Program-made: the position numbers and the translations under genes
The notes under the pieces: model-generated
Seen by the model: only the letters and a program-made list of their open reading frames with translations
Database searches by the model: none
Told to the model about the DNA's origin: nothing
Shown here: positions 1-7,686 of the stretch, piece by piece
Layout: each line of letters begins with the position of its first letter
Position numbering within the stretch: the first letter of the stretch is position 1
Origin: RGIG1995 sp045652425
Lineage (GTDB): Bacteria; Bacillota; Clostridia; Oscillospirales; CAG-272
Length of the DNA: 64,000 nucleotides
NCBI GenBank assembly: GCA_045652425.1
Contig: JAZRUG010000035.1
Location: 14,232-78,231 of the forward strand
Direction of reading: 5' to 3'

Positions 1-1307
1 CTTTCGCCGTGTTCGCCGAAGAAGTGTCTATAGAGCTTATCGGATCTGCCCGACATACTTTCAAGCGTTTCTTTTGCGCCTTCAACACCGAGAGTGTATT
101 CGCGCATCATAATGCCTTCTGCTCTGCAAAGAACTTTTGTTCTTTCAAAGTAGTTTTCGAGAAGGAATCTTGTGTACATAGCAAGTCTGAAATCGCCCTG
201 TACTCTGTATTCGTGGTTGGATTCGCTGTCCTTAACGATATGAAGTACGGGAGATGTCATACCCGATTTAATAGCTTCGAATATGCTGTCTCTTGTATTG
301 TCTTTTGCAAAAACAATAGTGTAGATGTTACCGAAACGAATCTTGGGATCGTTAAACGTCTTGTGAGCATCACTGCTTGATACGAGAGGCATTCTGAAGC
401 CTTCTGCGCGAAGCTGATTAAAATATGAGATAGAAAGGTCGTTTCCGTTGTCAGTCATACCGCCGTTTATCTCGTATGCATCAAACCAACCGCTCTTGAA
501 CAGCTTTTCAAGAAGGGGAAGTGTAACGTTATAAGTAAGGTTCTCTGATACCTGAAGCCAGAACGGGTGGGGGAGAATTGCAAGACCGCCGTCTTCATGG
601 ATTCTTGTTGTAGCCCATTTTGCCATAGCAAGACGTCTTGCGTCTACACCTGCATCTGCAAATTCTTTTTCGAGTTCGTCTACTTCTTTTTCATATTCTT
701 CTGTGTGGTGGCAATAGAATTCGTCAATCCCCTTACCTTTGCAGAGGTGAACTATATGCAACGTATTTCCGGGAGTGTGTACTTCTTCGCCGTTCATAAT
801 GTTAAGGTCAATCTTTATGTCTTTGAATTCGTCTTGAACCTCTTCAGAAGAGAAGTAGCGGTTGTGGTCTGTTACAAAGATGAAATCAAAGCCTTCATGA
901 CGGAAGTTTGATACAAGTTCTCCGGAATAGTCGTCGCCGTCTGAACGGGGAGTGTGTACGTGTAAGTCGCCTTTGAGGGGACGAAGACAGTACAAATCCT
1001 CTTCCAATGCATATACAGATGTGTGGTTATAGGGCTTGTCCGCAGATTCTTTAAAACGAATCTCATATTCGCATTCGTGTTCGAATTCATATTCGAAAGT
1101 GAGCTTTCCGCCTTCTGCTACAACTGTAAAATCAGGCTCTGTCTTCGGGAACTTACGGTTATAGCACATAGGCACCATAAATACCAAGTATTCCTTGCCA
1201 TCTTCAAAGTAAAGCTGACCTTTCAAGGGAATAACAGAAACTTTTGATTTTTTGCCTATAGGGAAGATTACCGGTTGTGCGATATATCTTGTCATAACGT
1301 CTTTCAT
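1..1307 (-). CDS. PHP-domain metal-dependent phosphoesterase-like protein (3' end outside window)
   Basis: An open reading frame runs leftward off the window edge, so the C-terminus is missing; about 435 codons are visible. The ATG at 1307 follows an AAAGAAAGG-type ribosome site. Residues 1-110 are a beta-rich region. A PHP domain follows, with DLHVHT near residues 114-119, TDHN near 146-149, an NGEEVH segment near 172-177, HPFW near 247-250 and SDAH near 313-316. These are the usual metal-binding positions of the CehA/McbA-like branch of PHP hydrolases. Such proteins hydrolyse phosphoester or related bonds, but the substrate cannot be told from sequence. It lies downstream of purC on the same strand, with a hairpin between them, so it is probably a separate unit. 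The family assignment is firm; the function is open. Confidence 0.85.
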   Translation of the reverse strand, partial: MKDVMTRYIAQPVIFPIGKKSKVSVIPLKGQLYFEDGKEYLVFMVPMCYNRKFPKTEPDFTVVAEGGKLTFEYEFEHECEYEIRFKESADKPYNHTSVYALEEDLYCLRPLKGDLHVHTPRSDGDDYSGELVSNFRHEGFDFIFVTDHNRYFSSEEVQDEFKDIKIDLNIMNGEEVHTPGNTLHIVHLCKGKGIDEFYCHHTEEYEKEVDELEKEFADAGVDARRLAMAKWATTRIHEDGGLAILPHPFWLQVSENLTYNVTLPLLEKLFKSGWFDAYEINGGMTDNGNDLSISYFNQLRAEGFRMPLVSSSDAHKTFNDPKIRFGNIYTIVFAKDNTRDSIFEAIKSGMTSPVLHIVKDSESNHEYRVQGDFRLAMYTRFLLENYFERTKVLCRAEGIMMREYTLGVEGAKETLESMSGRSDKLYRHFFGEHGE

Positions 1308-1364
1308 AGTATTTTTGCCTTTCTTTGTTTTGAGTAGAAATAAATTGGATTTTAAAAGATAGCA

Positions 1365-1398
1365 ATAATGCTGTGCGCTTTTTAGCTCACAGCATTAT
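1365..1398 (-). terminator. Hairpin between purC and the PHP gene
   Basis: A perfect 11-bp inverted repeat (ATAATGCTGTG / CACAGCATTAT) with a 12-nt loop lies just past the purC stop codon. The T-run after it on the minus strand is weak, so termination may be partial. Confidence 0.6.
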
Positions 1399-1403
1399 AA
1401 AAT

Positions 1404-2087
1404 TTATCTGTTAAGAATAAGCTTTGTGAGTTCTACGGGTTCAACAATCTTGCCGTCTTTGTATACACGCATATTGCCGGATGCAATTTCGTCAATAAGG
1501 ATAACTTCGCCGTTGTTGTAGCCAAATTCAAACTTAATATCCCAAAGGTCAAGTCCGATTGTCTTGAGGTCGTCAGCAACTATCTTTGTAATCTTGAGAG
1601 TCTGTTCCTTCATAGATTTAAAGAGTTCTTCGCTCATAACGCCAAGAGCTGCAAGTCCTTCGGAAGTAACCAACGGATCGCCCTTTTCGTCATTCTTGAA
1701 CGTACATTCAACGTATCCACCTTCAAGAACTGTTCCGTCTGCAATATATTCACCATAACGGCGGATAAAGCTTCCTGTTGCAACAAGTCTGCAAATTACT
1801 TCAAGACCGTGTCCGAATACTTTGCCGGGAAGTACTTCCATTGTAGCATTTTCAATATCAGCAGAAACGTAGTGAGTCTTGATACCTGCCTTCTGGAGCA
1901 TTTCAAAGTAGTATACAGAGGTACGGAGGTTAGCCTTGCCGATACCTTCGATAGTAAGACCTACGGAGTTTTCTCCGGGATCAAATACGCCGTCTTTGCC
2001 TGTGCAGTCGTCCTTGAACTTGAGCATTACATTGCCGTTGTCAAGTGCGTAAACATCTTTCGTTTTTCCTGTGTAGGTTAATTTCAT
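1404..2087 (-). CDS. purC: Phosphoribosylaminoimidazole-succinocarboxamide synthase (SAICAR synthetase)
   Basis: PurC couples CAIR and aspartate with ATP to give SAICAR in cytoplasmic purine synthesis. The 227-residue product has the usual bacterial length and begins MKLTYTGKTKDVY, the nucleotide-binding start of the family. It also carries the conserved stretches FDPGENSVGLTIEGIG, RRYGEYIADGTVLEGG and LIDEIASGNMRVY. It lies about 45 bp downstream of an aminotransferase on the same strand and may share its transcript. It is separate from the purE-F-N-H operon near 53 kb, so purine genes sit at two loci in this window. Confidence 0.95.
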   Translation of the reverse strand: MKLTYTGKTKDVYALDNGNVMLKFKDDCTGKDGVFDPGENSVGLTIEGIGKANLRTSVYYFEMLQKAGIKTHYVSADIENATMEVLPGKVFGHGLEVICRLVATGSFIRRYGEYIADGTVLEGGYVECTFKNDEKGDPLVTSEGLAALGVMSEELFKSMKEQTLKITKIVADDLKTIGLDLWDIKFEFGYNNGEVILIDEIASGNMRVYKDGKIVEPVELTKLILNR

Positions 2088-2130
2088 TGAAAATTCCTTC
2101 TTTCAAATAAATATATAAAACTTTTATTAA

Positions 2131-3309
2131 TTACTTCTGTTCAGCTTTAATCTTTGTAACGAAGATTTCCATCTTTTCAAGAGCCTTCTTAATGTGCTCA
2201 ACGGAGTAAGCATAAGAAATTCTTGCAAAGCCTTCGCCGCATTCGCCGAATGCTGTACCGGGAACGATAGCAACGCCTTCTTCGCGCAAAAGTCTCTGGC
2301 AGAATTCATCACTTGTCAAACCAAACTTGCCGATGTTGGGGAATACATAGAATGCGCCTTCTGCTTCAAAGCAGTCAATGCCGATTTTGTTAAGGCCTTC
2401 AATAATAGCAACACGGCGTCTGTTGTATTCTTCAGCCATCATCTTAACGTCTTCGTCGCCGTTCTTAATAGCTTCAATAGCTGCGTACTGGCTGGTTGTA
2501 GGTGCGCACATAATCGCATACTGGTGGAGCTTCAAAATCTGCGCTGTAATAGGTGCGGGAGCTGCAATGTAACCCATTCTCCAACCTGTCATAGCGTAAG
2601 CCTTTGAGAAGCCGCTTGCGATAATAGTTCTTTCCCACATGCCGGGAAGACTTGCGAATGAGCAGTGCTGGCGTCCGTATGTGAGTTCGCCGTAAATTTC
2701 ATCTGAAAGAACGAGAATGTTTGTGTCGCGGAGAATTTCAGCGATAGGCTCGAGGTCTTCCTTAGTCATAATAGCGCCTGTGGGGTTGTTGGGGTAAGGA
2801 AGTATAAGCATCTTTGTCTTAGGAGTAATAGCTGCCTTCAATGCTTCGGGGGTGAGCTTGAACTTATCTTTTTCTGTTGTGTTGATGATAACAGGAGTAC
2901 CGCCTGCAAGTTCAACCAACGGAGGATAGCATACGAATGCGGGAAGGGGAATGATAACTTCGTCGCCGGGGTTAACGCAAGCTCTGATCGCATTGTCGAT
3001 AGCTTCTGAACCACCAACTGTAACGATGATTTCTTTCAAAGCTTCGTACTTGGTGTTGAAACGTCTGTCAAGGTAATTTGCAATTTCCTGACGAAGTTCT
3101 GTCATACCGCTGTTTGATGTGTATTTTGTAGCGCCGTCTTCAAGGCTCTTAATTGCAACGTCACGAATGTGTTTAGGTGTAACGAAATCGGGTTCGCCTA
3201 CTGTAAGCGATACAACGTCTTTCATTTCCGCTGCAATGTCAAAGAACTTTCTGATACCGGAAGGCTGAATCTTTTGGACTTTTTTTGAGAGTATGTTTTG
3301 GTAATCCAT
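2131..3309 (-). CDS. Class I/II PLP-dependent aminotransferase (aspartate aminotransferase-like)
   Basis: This is a fold-type I aminotransferase of 392 residues. It carries the substrate and cofactor motifs NNPTG near 174-178, SDEIYGELTYG near 202-212 and the PLP lysine in SGFSKAYAMTGWRMGY (K236). It most resembles the aspartate/aromatic aminotransferase group common in Clostridia, but the exact amino-donor preference cannot be fixed. The start is placed at the ATG at 3309, because GAAAGGAG sits 10 nt before it. An in-frame start eight codons upstream has no better site. A TAGACA-N18-TATAAT promoter lies about 45 bp upstream. purC follows closely downstream. Confidence 0.9.
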   Translation of the reverse strand: MDYQNILSKKVQKIQPSGIRKFFDIAAEMKDVVSLTVGEPDFVTPKHIRDVAIKSLEDGATKYTSNSGMTELRQEIANYLDRRFNTKYEALKEIIVTVGGSEAIDNAIRACVNPGDEVIIPLPAFVCYPPLVELAGGTPVIINTTEKDKFKLTPEALKAAITPKTKMLILPYPNNPTGAIMTKEDLEPIAEILRDTNILVLSDEIYGELTYGRQHCSFASLPGMWERTIIASGFSKAYAMTGWRMGYIAAPAPITAQILKLHQYAIMCAPTTSQYAAIEAIKNGDEDVKMMAEEYNRRRVAIIEGLNKIGIDCFEAEGAFYVFPNIGKFGLTSDEFCQRLLREEGVAIVPGTAFGECGEGFARISYAYSVEHIKKALEKMEIFVTKIKAEQK

Positions 3310-3353
3310 TTTGTTTATGCTCCTTTCAAGCACGTTAATTTCAAATCACAGAT

Positions 3354-3383
3354 ATTATAACATTTTTTGCCGTCATTTGTCTA
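3354..3383 (-). promoter_or_regulatory. Sigma-A promoter of the aminotransferase (and perhaps purC)
   Basis: On the minus strand there is TAGACA (3383-3378), an 18-nt spacer and TATAAT (3359-3354). The start codon is about 45 nt downstream. Confidence 0.6.
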
Positions 3384-3530
3384 TAGGTATTTTATAAAAA
3401 TAAGAAAAAATTTTCCATAAATTTTTTTATAATAAAAGAGAAAAGTGTAAAATGTTGCGGAATTGTAAACATATTAAATTTTGGGTTTATTTTTTTGGTA
3501 ATATGTGCTATTATAATGATTATAGTCTGG

Positions 3531-3706
3531 CGAAACGCTTCTCGGCGTTTCGACAAGCCGATTTTATCGGCTTTGTAAAATTGAATTATTGAAAATTCAA
3601 TTTTACACTATACTCATTTCAATGGTTATAGTCGAATTTTCGGAGAAAATTCGACATCAAATCAAAGATTTGATGTCGAAACAGTAAATGTAATTACTGC
3701 TTCGAC
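3531..3706. repeat. Array of six consecutive hairpins
   Basis: Six near-perfect inverted repeats stand side by side with almost no spacer: 3531-3552 (CGAAACGC arms), 3555-3573 (AAGCCGAT), 3574-3607 (TGTAAAATTGAATT), 3631-3655 (GTCGAATTTTC), 3656-3674 (ATCAAATC) and 3675-3706 (GTCGAA plus CAGTAA). The arms differ in sequence but each unit folds alone. The array fills the space between two divergently transcribed genes. It has no ORF and no direct-repeat periodicity. Confidence 0.85.
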
Positions 3707-3762
3707 TAACTAGAACCTTTATAATATTTAATATTTGATTGATTCAAAGGAGTCTGAAAACA

Positions 3763-4866
3763 ATGAAAAAACTCATTTTATTTGCAATGCTTATTCTTGC
3801 TTTGACTGTTGTTCTTTGCAGTTGCGGCAAGAACAAAACACCTTATGACTACGATCTTAAGGAATATTTGACAATCGGAGAATTTCCCAATGTGGAAATT
3901 GACAAGGACAAGCTTCAGGAACGTTTGGAGGAAGAAGTTTCAAATATTACTTCCGAATTCTCAACTACTGCTGAAGTAACGGACAGAGCTGTTAAAGACG
4001 GCGATATTGTAAACATTGACTACGTTGGTAAAATCGACGGCAAAGAGTTCGAAGGCGGTTCTGCAAAGGGTTCTGACCTTACAATCGGTTCAAACACTTT
4101 TATTGCCGGTTTTGAAAAGGGACTTATCGACAAGAAGATAGGCGAAGAAGTTACTCTTAACCTTGTTTTTCCTGAAGACTATGGTAAAGAAGACCTTAAC
4201 GGAAAGGACGTTGTATTTACTGTAACAATAAATACAATTAAAGAGAAAACATCTCCCGATATTTCCGATAAGATGATTGAAGATAAGACCGACTATGCTA
4301 CGGTTAAAGAGTTCTGCGATGCAAAAACCAAGGAAATTGCAAGAGAACTTGTTTGGGAGAAGTATATTTCTTCCGCTAAAGTTAACAAGTATCCCAAAGA
4401 TGAAACAAAGGATATTTATGATCAGCTTATAAACTACTATAAGCAGTTGGCTGTATATAATGGCGTTACTCTTGAAACGTTGGTTGCATCTTTTGGCGGT
4501 TACAAGAGTGCTGACGATTTCTTTGCTTATGCTTTGACTTCAGCTAAATCTACAGTAAAAGAAGAAATGGTTGTTTATCTTACGGCAAGAGAAAACAACA
4601 TTGAACTCTCTGAAGAAGAATACAAGAAGCAGGGAGAAGAACTTGCAAAAGAATATGGATATGAAAACCTTAAAGACTACGAAAACGCTAACGGCAGAAG
4701 TGCTATTGAGGTTAACGTTTATAAAGAGTTGATGATTGACAAGATGCTTGGTGAAGATGCTGTTGAATATGAGATGCCCGAAACTTCCGTTGAAACAGAA
4801 GCAGCTACACCCGAAACTGAAGAACCCGCAGAAACAAATGATGCTTCTGCAGAAACAGCTGCATAA
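3763..4866 (+). CDS. FKBP-type peptidyl-prolyl isomerase lipoprotein (trigger factor-like)
   Basis: The 367-residue product begins with a lipoprotein signal peptide whose lipobox is LCSC (C21), so it should be anchored on the outer face of the membrane. Residues about 77-160 form an FKBP domain (VKDGDIVNIDYVGKIDG, then IAGFEKGLIDKKIGEE and the VFPEDYG segment). The following helical region resembles the C-terminal chaperone arm of trigger factor. The last ~30 residues are an acidic Glu/Thr/Ala-rich tail. It probably helps fold exported proteins. The start was chosen at the ATG at 3763 behind AAGGAG; an upstream TTG would spoil the signal peptide. It stands alone, between the hairpin array and a strong terminator. 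Confidence 0.88.
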   Translation: MKKLILFAMLILALTVVLCSCGKNKTPYDYDLKEYLTIGEFPNVEIDKDKLQERLEEEVSNITSEFSTTAEVTDRAVKDGDIVNIDYVGKIDGKEFEGGSAKGSDLTIGSNTFIAGFEKGLIDKKIGEEVTLNLVFPEDYGKEDLNGKDVVFTVTINTIKEKTSPDISDKMIEDKTDYATVKEFCDAKTKEIARELVWEKYISSAKVNKYPKDETKDIYDQLINYYKQLAVYNGVTLETLVASFGGYKSADDFFAYALTSAKSTVKEEMVVYLTARENNIELSEEEYKKQGEELAKEYGYENLKDYENANGRSAIEVNVYKELMIDKMLGEDAVEYEMPETSVETEAATPETEEPAETNDASAETAA

Positions 4867-4884
4867 GTTGATATAAGCTTTATC

Positions 4885-4920
4885 TAACCGTGTGTTTATA
4901 AAATGCACGGTTATTTTTTT
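4885..4920 (+). terminator. Intrinsic terminator of the FKBP lipoprotein gene
   Basis: An 8-bp stem TAACCGTG / CACGGTTA (4885-4892 and 4906-4913) is followed directly by seven T residues. Confidence 0.85.
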
Positions 4921-4969
4921 GTCTTTTTTGATGTTAAAAAATTTTTTTGAAAAAATTTCCATAAAACTA

Positions 4970-4998
4970 TTGACAAAAGCTCCTTATTAGGATATAAT
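4970..4998 (+). promoter_or_regulatory. Consensus sigma-A promoter of the Fur-family gene
   Basis: TTGACA (4970-4975), a 17-nt spacer and TATAAT (4993-4998) match the consensus exactly. The AT-rich stretch over the -10 has TTAT / ATAA half-symmetry (4984-4997) and might be a Per/Fur operator, but the match to the PerR box is poor. Confidence 0.85.
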
Positions 4999-5030
4999 AT
5001 CATCAAGGAAAACGCAAAGGGGTGAACGGT

Positions 5031-5423
5031 GTGAAAAAAGAACGTAATACTTATCAAAAATCTTTGATTAAAGAAATAGTATTGAATTCATGTACTCATC
5101 CGTCTGCCGATGCTGTGTATGACAAGGTTAAGGAAAATTGTCCAAACGTCAGCAAAGCAACTGTTTACAGAGTGCTTAGTGACCTTGCAGATAAAGGTGA
5201 GGTTTTTAGAGTGAAGGTTCTTGACGGGCCGGATAGATTTGACAAGACTCTGCATAAACATTATCATGTTAAGTGTTCGGTTTGCGGCAAGGTTGTTGAT
5301 ACCGGATATGCTTGTAACGAGACAATAGAAAAGATTGCAGAAAAAAACTGTGATTTTAAGATTACCGGTCATGAAATAATCTTTGAGGGAATATGTCCCG
5401 ATTGCGCTGTTAATAATAATTAA
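5031..5423 (+). CDS. Fur-family metal-dependent repressor, PerR-like
   Basis: A 130-residue Fur-family regulator. The N-terminal winged helix has its recognition helix near residues 41-52 (SKATVYRVL). The C-terminal dimerisation domain has HKHYHVKCSVC (C82, C85) and CPDC (C122, C125), the four-cysteine structural zinc site, plus histidines for the regulatory metal. The direct neighbour is rubrerythrin, a peroxide-detoxifying protein. That context favours a PerR-type peroxide sensor over an iron-sensing Fur, though sequence alone does not settle it. The GTG at 5031 is preferred because AAGGGG lies 8 nt upstream; another GTG at 5022 overlaps that site. It is probably co-transcribed with rubrerythrin 28 bp downstream. 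Confidence 0.88.
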   Translation: MKKERNTYQKSLIKEIVLNSCTHPSADAVYDKVKENCPNVSKATVYRVLSDLADKGEVFRVKVLDGPDRFDKTLHKHYHVKCSVCGKVVDTGYACNETIEKIAEKNCDFKITGHEIIFEGICPDCAVNNN

Positions 5424-5451
5424 AATAATATATATTTAAAGGAGAACTACT

Positions 5452-5988
5452 ATGAACTTGAAGGGTACAAAAACAGAAGCTAATTTGCAGGCTGCATTTG
5501 CAGGCGAATCTCAGGCAAGAAACAAATACACATACTTTGCATCTAAAGCAAAGAAGGAAGGTTACGTTCAGATTGCTGCTATCTTTGAAGAAACAGCAAA
5601 AAATGAAATGGAACACGCAAAAATTTGGTATAAGCTCCTCCACGACGGTGTAGGTACAACATCCGAAAACCTTCTCGACGCTGCTATGGGTGAAAACTAT
5701 GAGTGGACTGATATGTACGCTACTTTCGCTAAAGAAGCTAAAGAAGAAGGCTTCGACAGAATCGCTTACCTCTTTGAAGCTGTTGGCAGAATTGAAAAGG
5801 AACATGAAAACCGTTACAGAAAGCTCCTCGAAAGAGTTAACGGCGAAGTTGTATTCTCCAGAGACGGCGAAACAATCTGGCAGTGCTCTAACTGCGGTCA
5901 TATCCACATCGGTAAGAAAGCTCCCGAAATGTGCCCCGTTTGTGAGCATCCCAAGGCTTATTTCCAGGTTAAAGCTGAAAACTATTAA
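5452..5988 (+). CDS. rbr: Rubrerythrin
   Basis: Rubrerythrin reduces hydrogen peroxide in the cytoplasm of anaerobes, using electrons from rubredoxin-type donors. The 178-residue protein has an N-terminal four-helix ferritin-like domain carrying the di-iron ligands (AGESQARNKY with E19; NEMEHA with E52 and H55; IEKEHENRY later). A C-terminal rubredoxin-like domain with two CxxC pairs (CSNC and CPVC) completes the typical two-domain layout. GGAG lies 8 nt before the ATG. The gene follows the Fur/PerR-like regulator closely and ends at a strong terminator, so the two probably form a small oxidative-stress operon. Confidence 0.96.
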   Translation: MNLKGTKTEANLQAAFAGESQARNKYTYFASKAKKEGYVQIAAIFEETAKNEMEHAKIWYKLLHDGVGTTSENLLDAAMGENYEWTDMYATFAKEAKEEGFDRIAYLFEAVGRIEKEHENRYRKLLERVNGEVVFSRDGETIWQCSNCGHIHIGKKAPEMCPVCEHPKAYFQVKAENY

Positions 5989-5995
5989 TGATTTT

Positions 5996-6023
5996 AAAAG
6001 GAACTCGAAAGAGTTCCTTTTTT
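5996..6023 (+). terminator. Intrinsic terminator of rubrerythrin
   Basis: A stem of AAAAGGAACTC / GAGTTCCTTTT with a GAAA tetraloop ends in a T-run. Confidence 0.9.
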
Positions 6024-6233
6024 ACCCCTTTTGCAAAAAGGGGTAAAACCCCAAAAAGCTTTATATGAACCTTTTTTACTTACTTTCTTTTAAGGAAAGA
6101 AAGTAAGCAAAGAAACCTTGTTTCTCTGGTTTATGCTATTACTTTTTATTTATAAGGCGCGGAGAGGAACCTCTCCGCTTTTCAAAGTTTTTGGGGGAGT
6201 TGAAGAGGGGACTTTTTTTAAAAAGTCCCCTCT
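6024..6233. repeat. Composite intergenic repeat, copy 1
   Basis: Modules in order are an ACCCC-arm hairpin over TTTTGCAAAAA (6024-6044), a CCAAAAAGCTTT stretch, the TTACTTTCTTT / AAAGAAAGTAA palindrome (6079-6107), a GCGGAGAGG / CCTCTCCGC palindrome (6159-6178), a CAAAGTTTTTGG box, and the AGAGGGGACTTTTT / AAAAAGTCCCCTCT hairpin (6204-6233). The same modules recur near 9.5, 12.6, 23.1, 37.0, 47.9, 55.5 and 61.5 kb. There is no coding potential. Confidence 0.7.
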
Positions 6234-6239
6234 TTACAA

Positions 6240-6268
6240 TTGCAATTGTTTTTTATTTGTGGTACAAT
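6240..6268 (+). promoter_or_regulatory. Probable promoter of the 2-hydroxyacid dehydrogenase
   Basis: TTGCAA (6240-6245), a 17-nt spacer and TACAAT (6263-6268), about 35 nt before the start codon. Confidence 0.6.
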
Positions 6269-6302
6269 ATTAATATAATAATGCAAATGCGAGGTAATAT
6301 AT

Positions 6303-7253
6303 ATGAAAATAACCGTACTTGATTCGGATGCTTTGGGAAGAGATTTAGACCTTACGCCATTAAACAGTGTTGGAGAGGTTACAGTTTACAATTACAGTAG
6401 TCCCGAAGAGGTAAAGGAAAGAATTGCCGATTGTGATGTCGTTATATTAAATAAAATAAAATTAAATGAAAGTAATTTGGGGTATGCAAAAAATTTAAAG
6501 CTTATTTGCATTGCGGCTACGGGATTTGATAACGTTGACGTTGCGTTTTGCCGTGAACGCGGTATTGCTGTATGTAATGTCGTTGGATATTCAACCAATA
6601 GCGTTGCTTTGATAACTATGTCTTTGGCGTTAGGCTTGGTGAGCCACCTGCGTGAATATAATGATTACGTAATTTCGGGCGAATATACAAAAAGCGGTAT
6701 TCCCAACAGACTTGAACCTACGTTCCACGAGCTTGACGGTATGACTTGGGGGATAATCGGACTTGGTACTATTGGTAAAAAGGTAGCCGGTATAGCACAA
6801 GCTATGGGGTGCAAGGTTATAGCCAATAAGAGAACCAAGATTGATGGGTATGATATTGTATCGGTAGATGAAATAATGGAAAAGTCCGACATCATATCAA
6901 TTCACACTCCTTTAAACGAAGGTACGAAAGGGCTTATATCTGCAGAGAAAATTGCAAAAATGAAGAAAAACGCTATTCTTATAAACGTAGCGAGGGGCGC
7001 TGTATGTGATGAAAAAGCACTTGCTGAAGCTGTAAAGAATGACAAGATCGGCGGTATCGGCGTTGACGTTTATTCCGTTGAGCCTTTTGGCGTTGACCAC
7101 CCATTCTATGAAATTAGAGATAACAAAAAAGTTCTTCTTACTCCCCACAATGCCTGGGGCGCCTATGAAGCGAGAGAAACCCTCCTTGCCGGTATTGTCG
7201 AAAACATAAGAGCTTTCCAAAACGGCGAAAAAAGATGCAGAGTTGATATATAA
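6303..7253 (+). CDS. D-isomer-specific 2-hydroxyacid dehydrogenase (NAD-binding)
   Basis: The 316-residue protein belongs to the D-2-hydroxyacid dehydrogenase family, which interconverts 2-hydroxy and 2-oxo acids with NAD(P)H. The Rossmann motif GLGTIG is at 153-158. The catalytic arginine is in INVARGAV (R230), the glutamate in YSVEP (E259) and the histidine in LLTPHNAWGAYE (H281), so all three catalytic residues are present. The overall pattern is closest to glycerate dehydrogenase / hydroxypyruvate reductase proteins, but substrate cannot be assigned. It has its own promoter, and the thrS leader promoter starts 8 bp after its stop codon. Confidence 0.88.
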   Translation: MKITVLDSDALGRDLDLTPLNSVGEVTVYNYSSPEEVKERIADCDVVILNKIKLNESNLGYAKNLKLICIAATGFDNVDVAFCRERGIAVCNVVGYSTNSVALITMSLALGLVSHLREYNDYVISGEYTKSGIPNRLEPTFHELDGMTWGIIGLGTIGKKVAGIAQAMGCKVIANKRTKIDGYDIVSVDEIMEKSDIISIHTPLNEGTKGLISAEKIAKMKKNAILINVARGAVCDEKALAEAVKNDKIGGIGVDVYSVEPFGVDHPFYEIRDNKKVLLTPHNAWGAYEARETLLAGIVENIRAFQNGEKRCRVDI

Positions 7254-7261
7254 TAAATCTG

Positions 7262-7290
7262 TTGACAATAAAGATATTTAGTGATATAAT
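7262..7290 (+). promoter_or_regulatory. Consensus promoter of thrS
   Basis: TTGACA (7262-7267), a 17-nt spacer and TATAAT (7285-7290) drive the T-box leader. Confidence 0.85.
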
Positions 7291-7299
7291 ATTTAGAGT

Positions 7300-7566
7300 T
7301 AACAAAGGCGTTTGATGGAAAGAGTAGTTTTATTTCAGCCTTACAGAGAGGAAAGCAAATTGGTGGAAGCTTTCTATGGTGGGTAAAATGAAGACCGTTC
7401 CGGAGCCTCGGTGCTGAAAATTTTATTAGGCAGCGACGTATCTCTGCGTTAAAGAGTTGTTTTGTGAGTGAAAAATCAAGGTGGAACCGTGCGATATTAA
7501 GAAAAGACGCACCCTTGACGGTCATTGGCTTTTTGCCTTTTTCCGTTAAGGGTGCTTTTGTTTTTC
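7300..7566 (+). ncRNA. T-box leader (threonine) upstream of thrS
   Basis: The leader RNA has the T-box order: an AGAGAGG element of stem I near 7345, a likely specifier ACC (Thr codon, 7394-7396), then the T-box proper AAGGTGGAACCGTGCG near 7480-7495, whose TGGA can pair with the uncharged tRNA acceptor end. It ends in an intrinsic terminator with arms GCACCCTT(G)ACGG / CCGTTAAGGGTGC (7509-7555) and a T-rich tail. When tRNA-Thr is uncharged the antiterminator should form and thrS be read. The specifier position is read by eye and is the least certain part. The 120 nt between the terminator and thrS hold no other feature seen. Confidence 0.88.
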
Positions 7567-7686
7567 TTAATGAATAATGAATAGTGAAAAATGAATAATG
7601 AATAATTTAGGTGCGAATTTGTCTTTGTTAAAAAGACAAATTCGTTTAAATTAAAAATAAAAAATATTAAAAATATAGGTGATATT

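Noticed and set aside
4984..4998. PerR box over the Fur-family promoter
   Set aside because: Only half-site symmetry is visible; too many mismatches with TTATAATNATTATAA to list as an operator.
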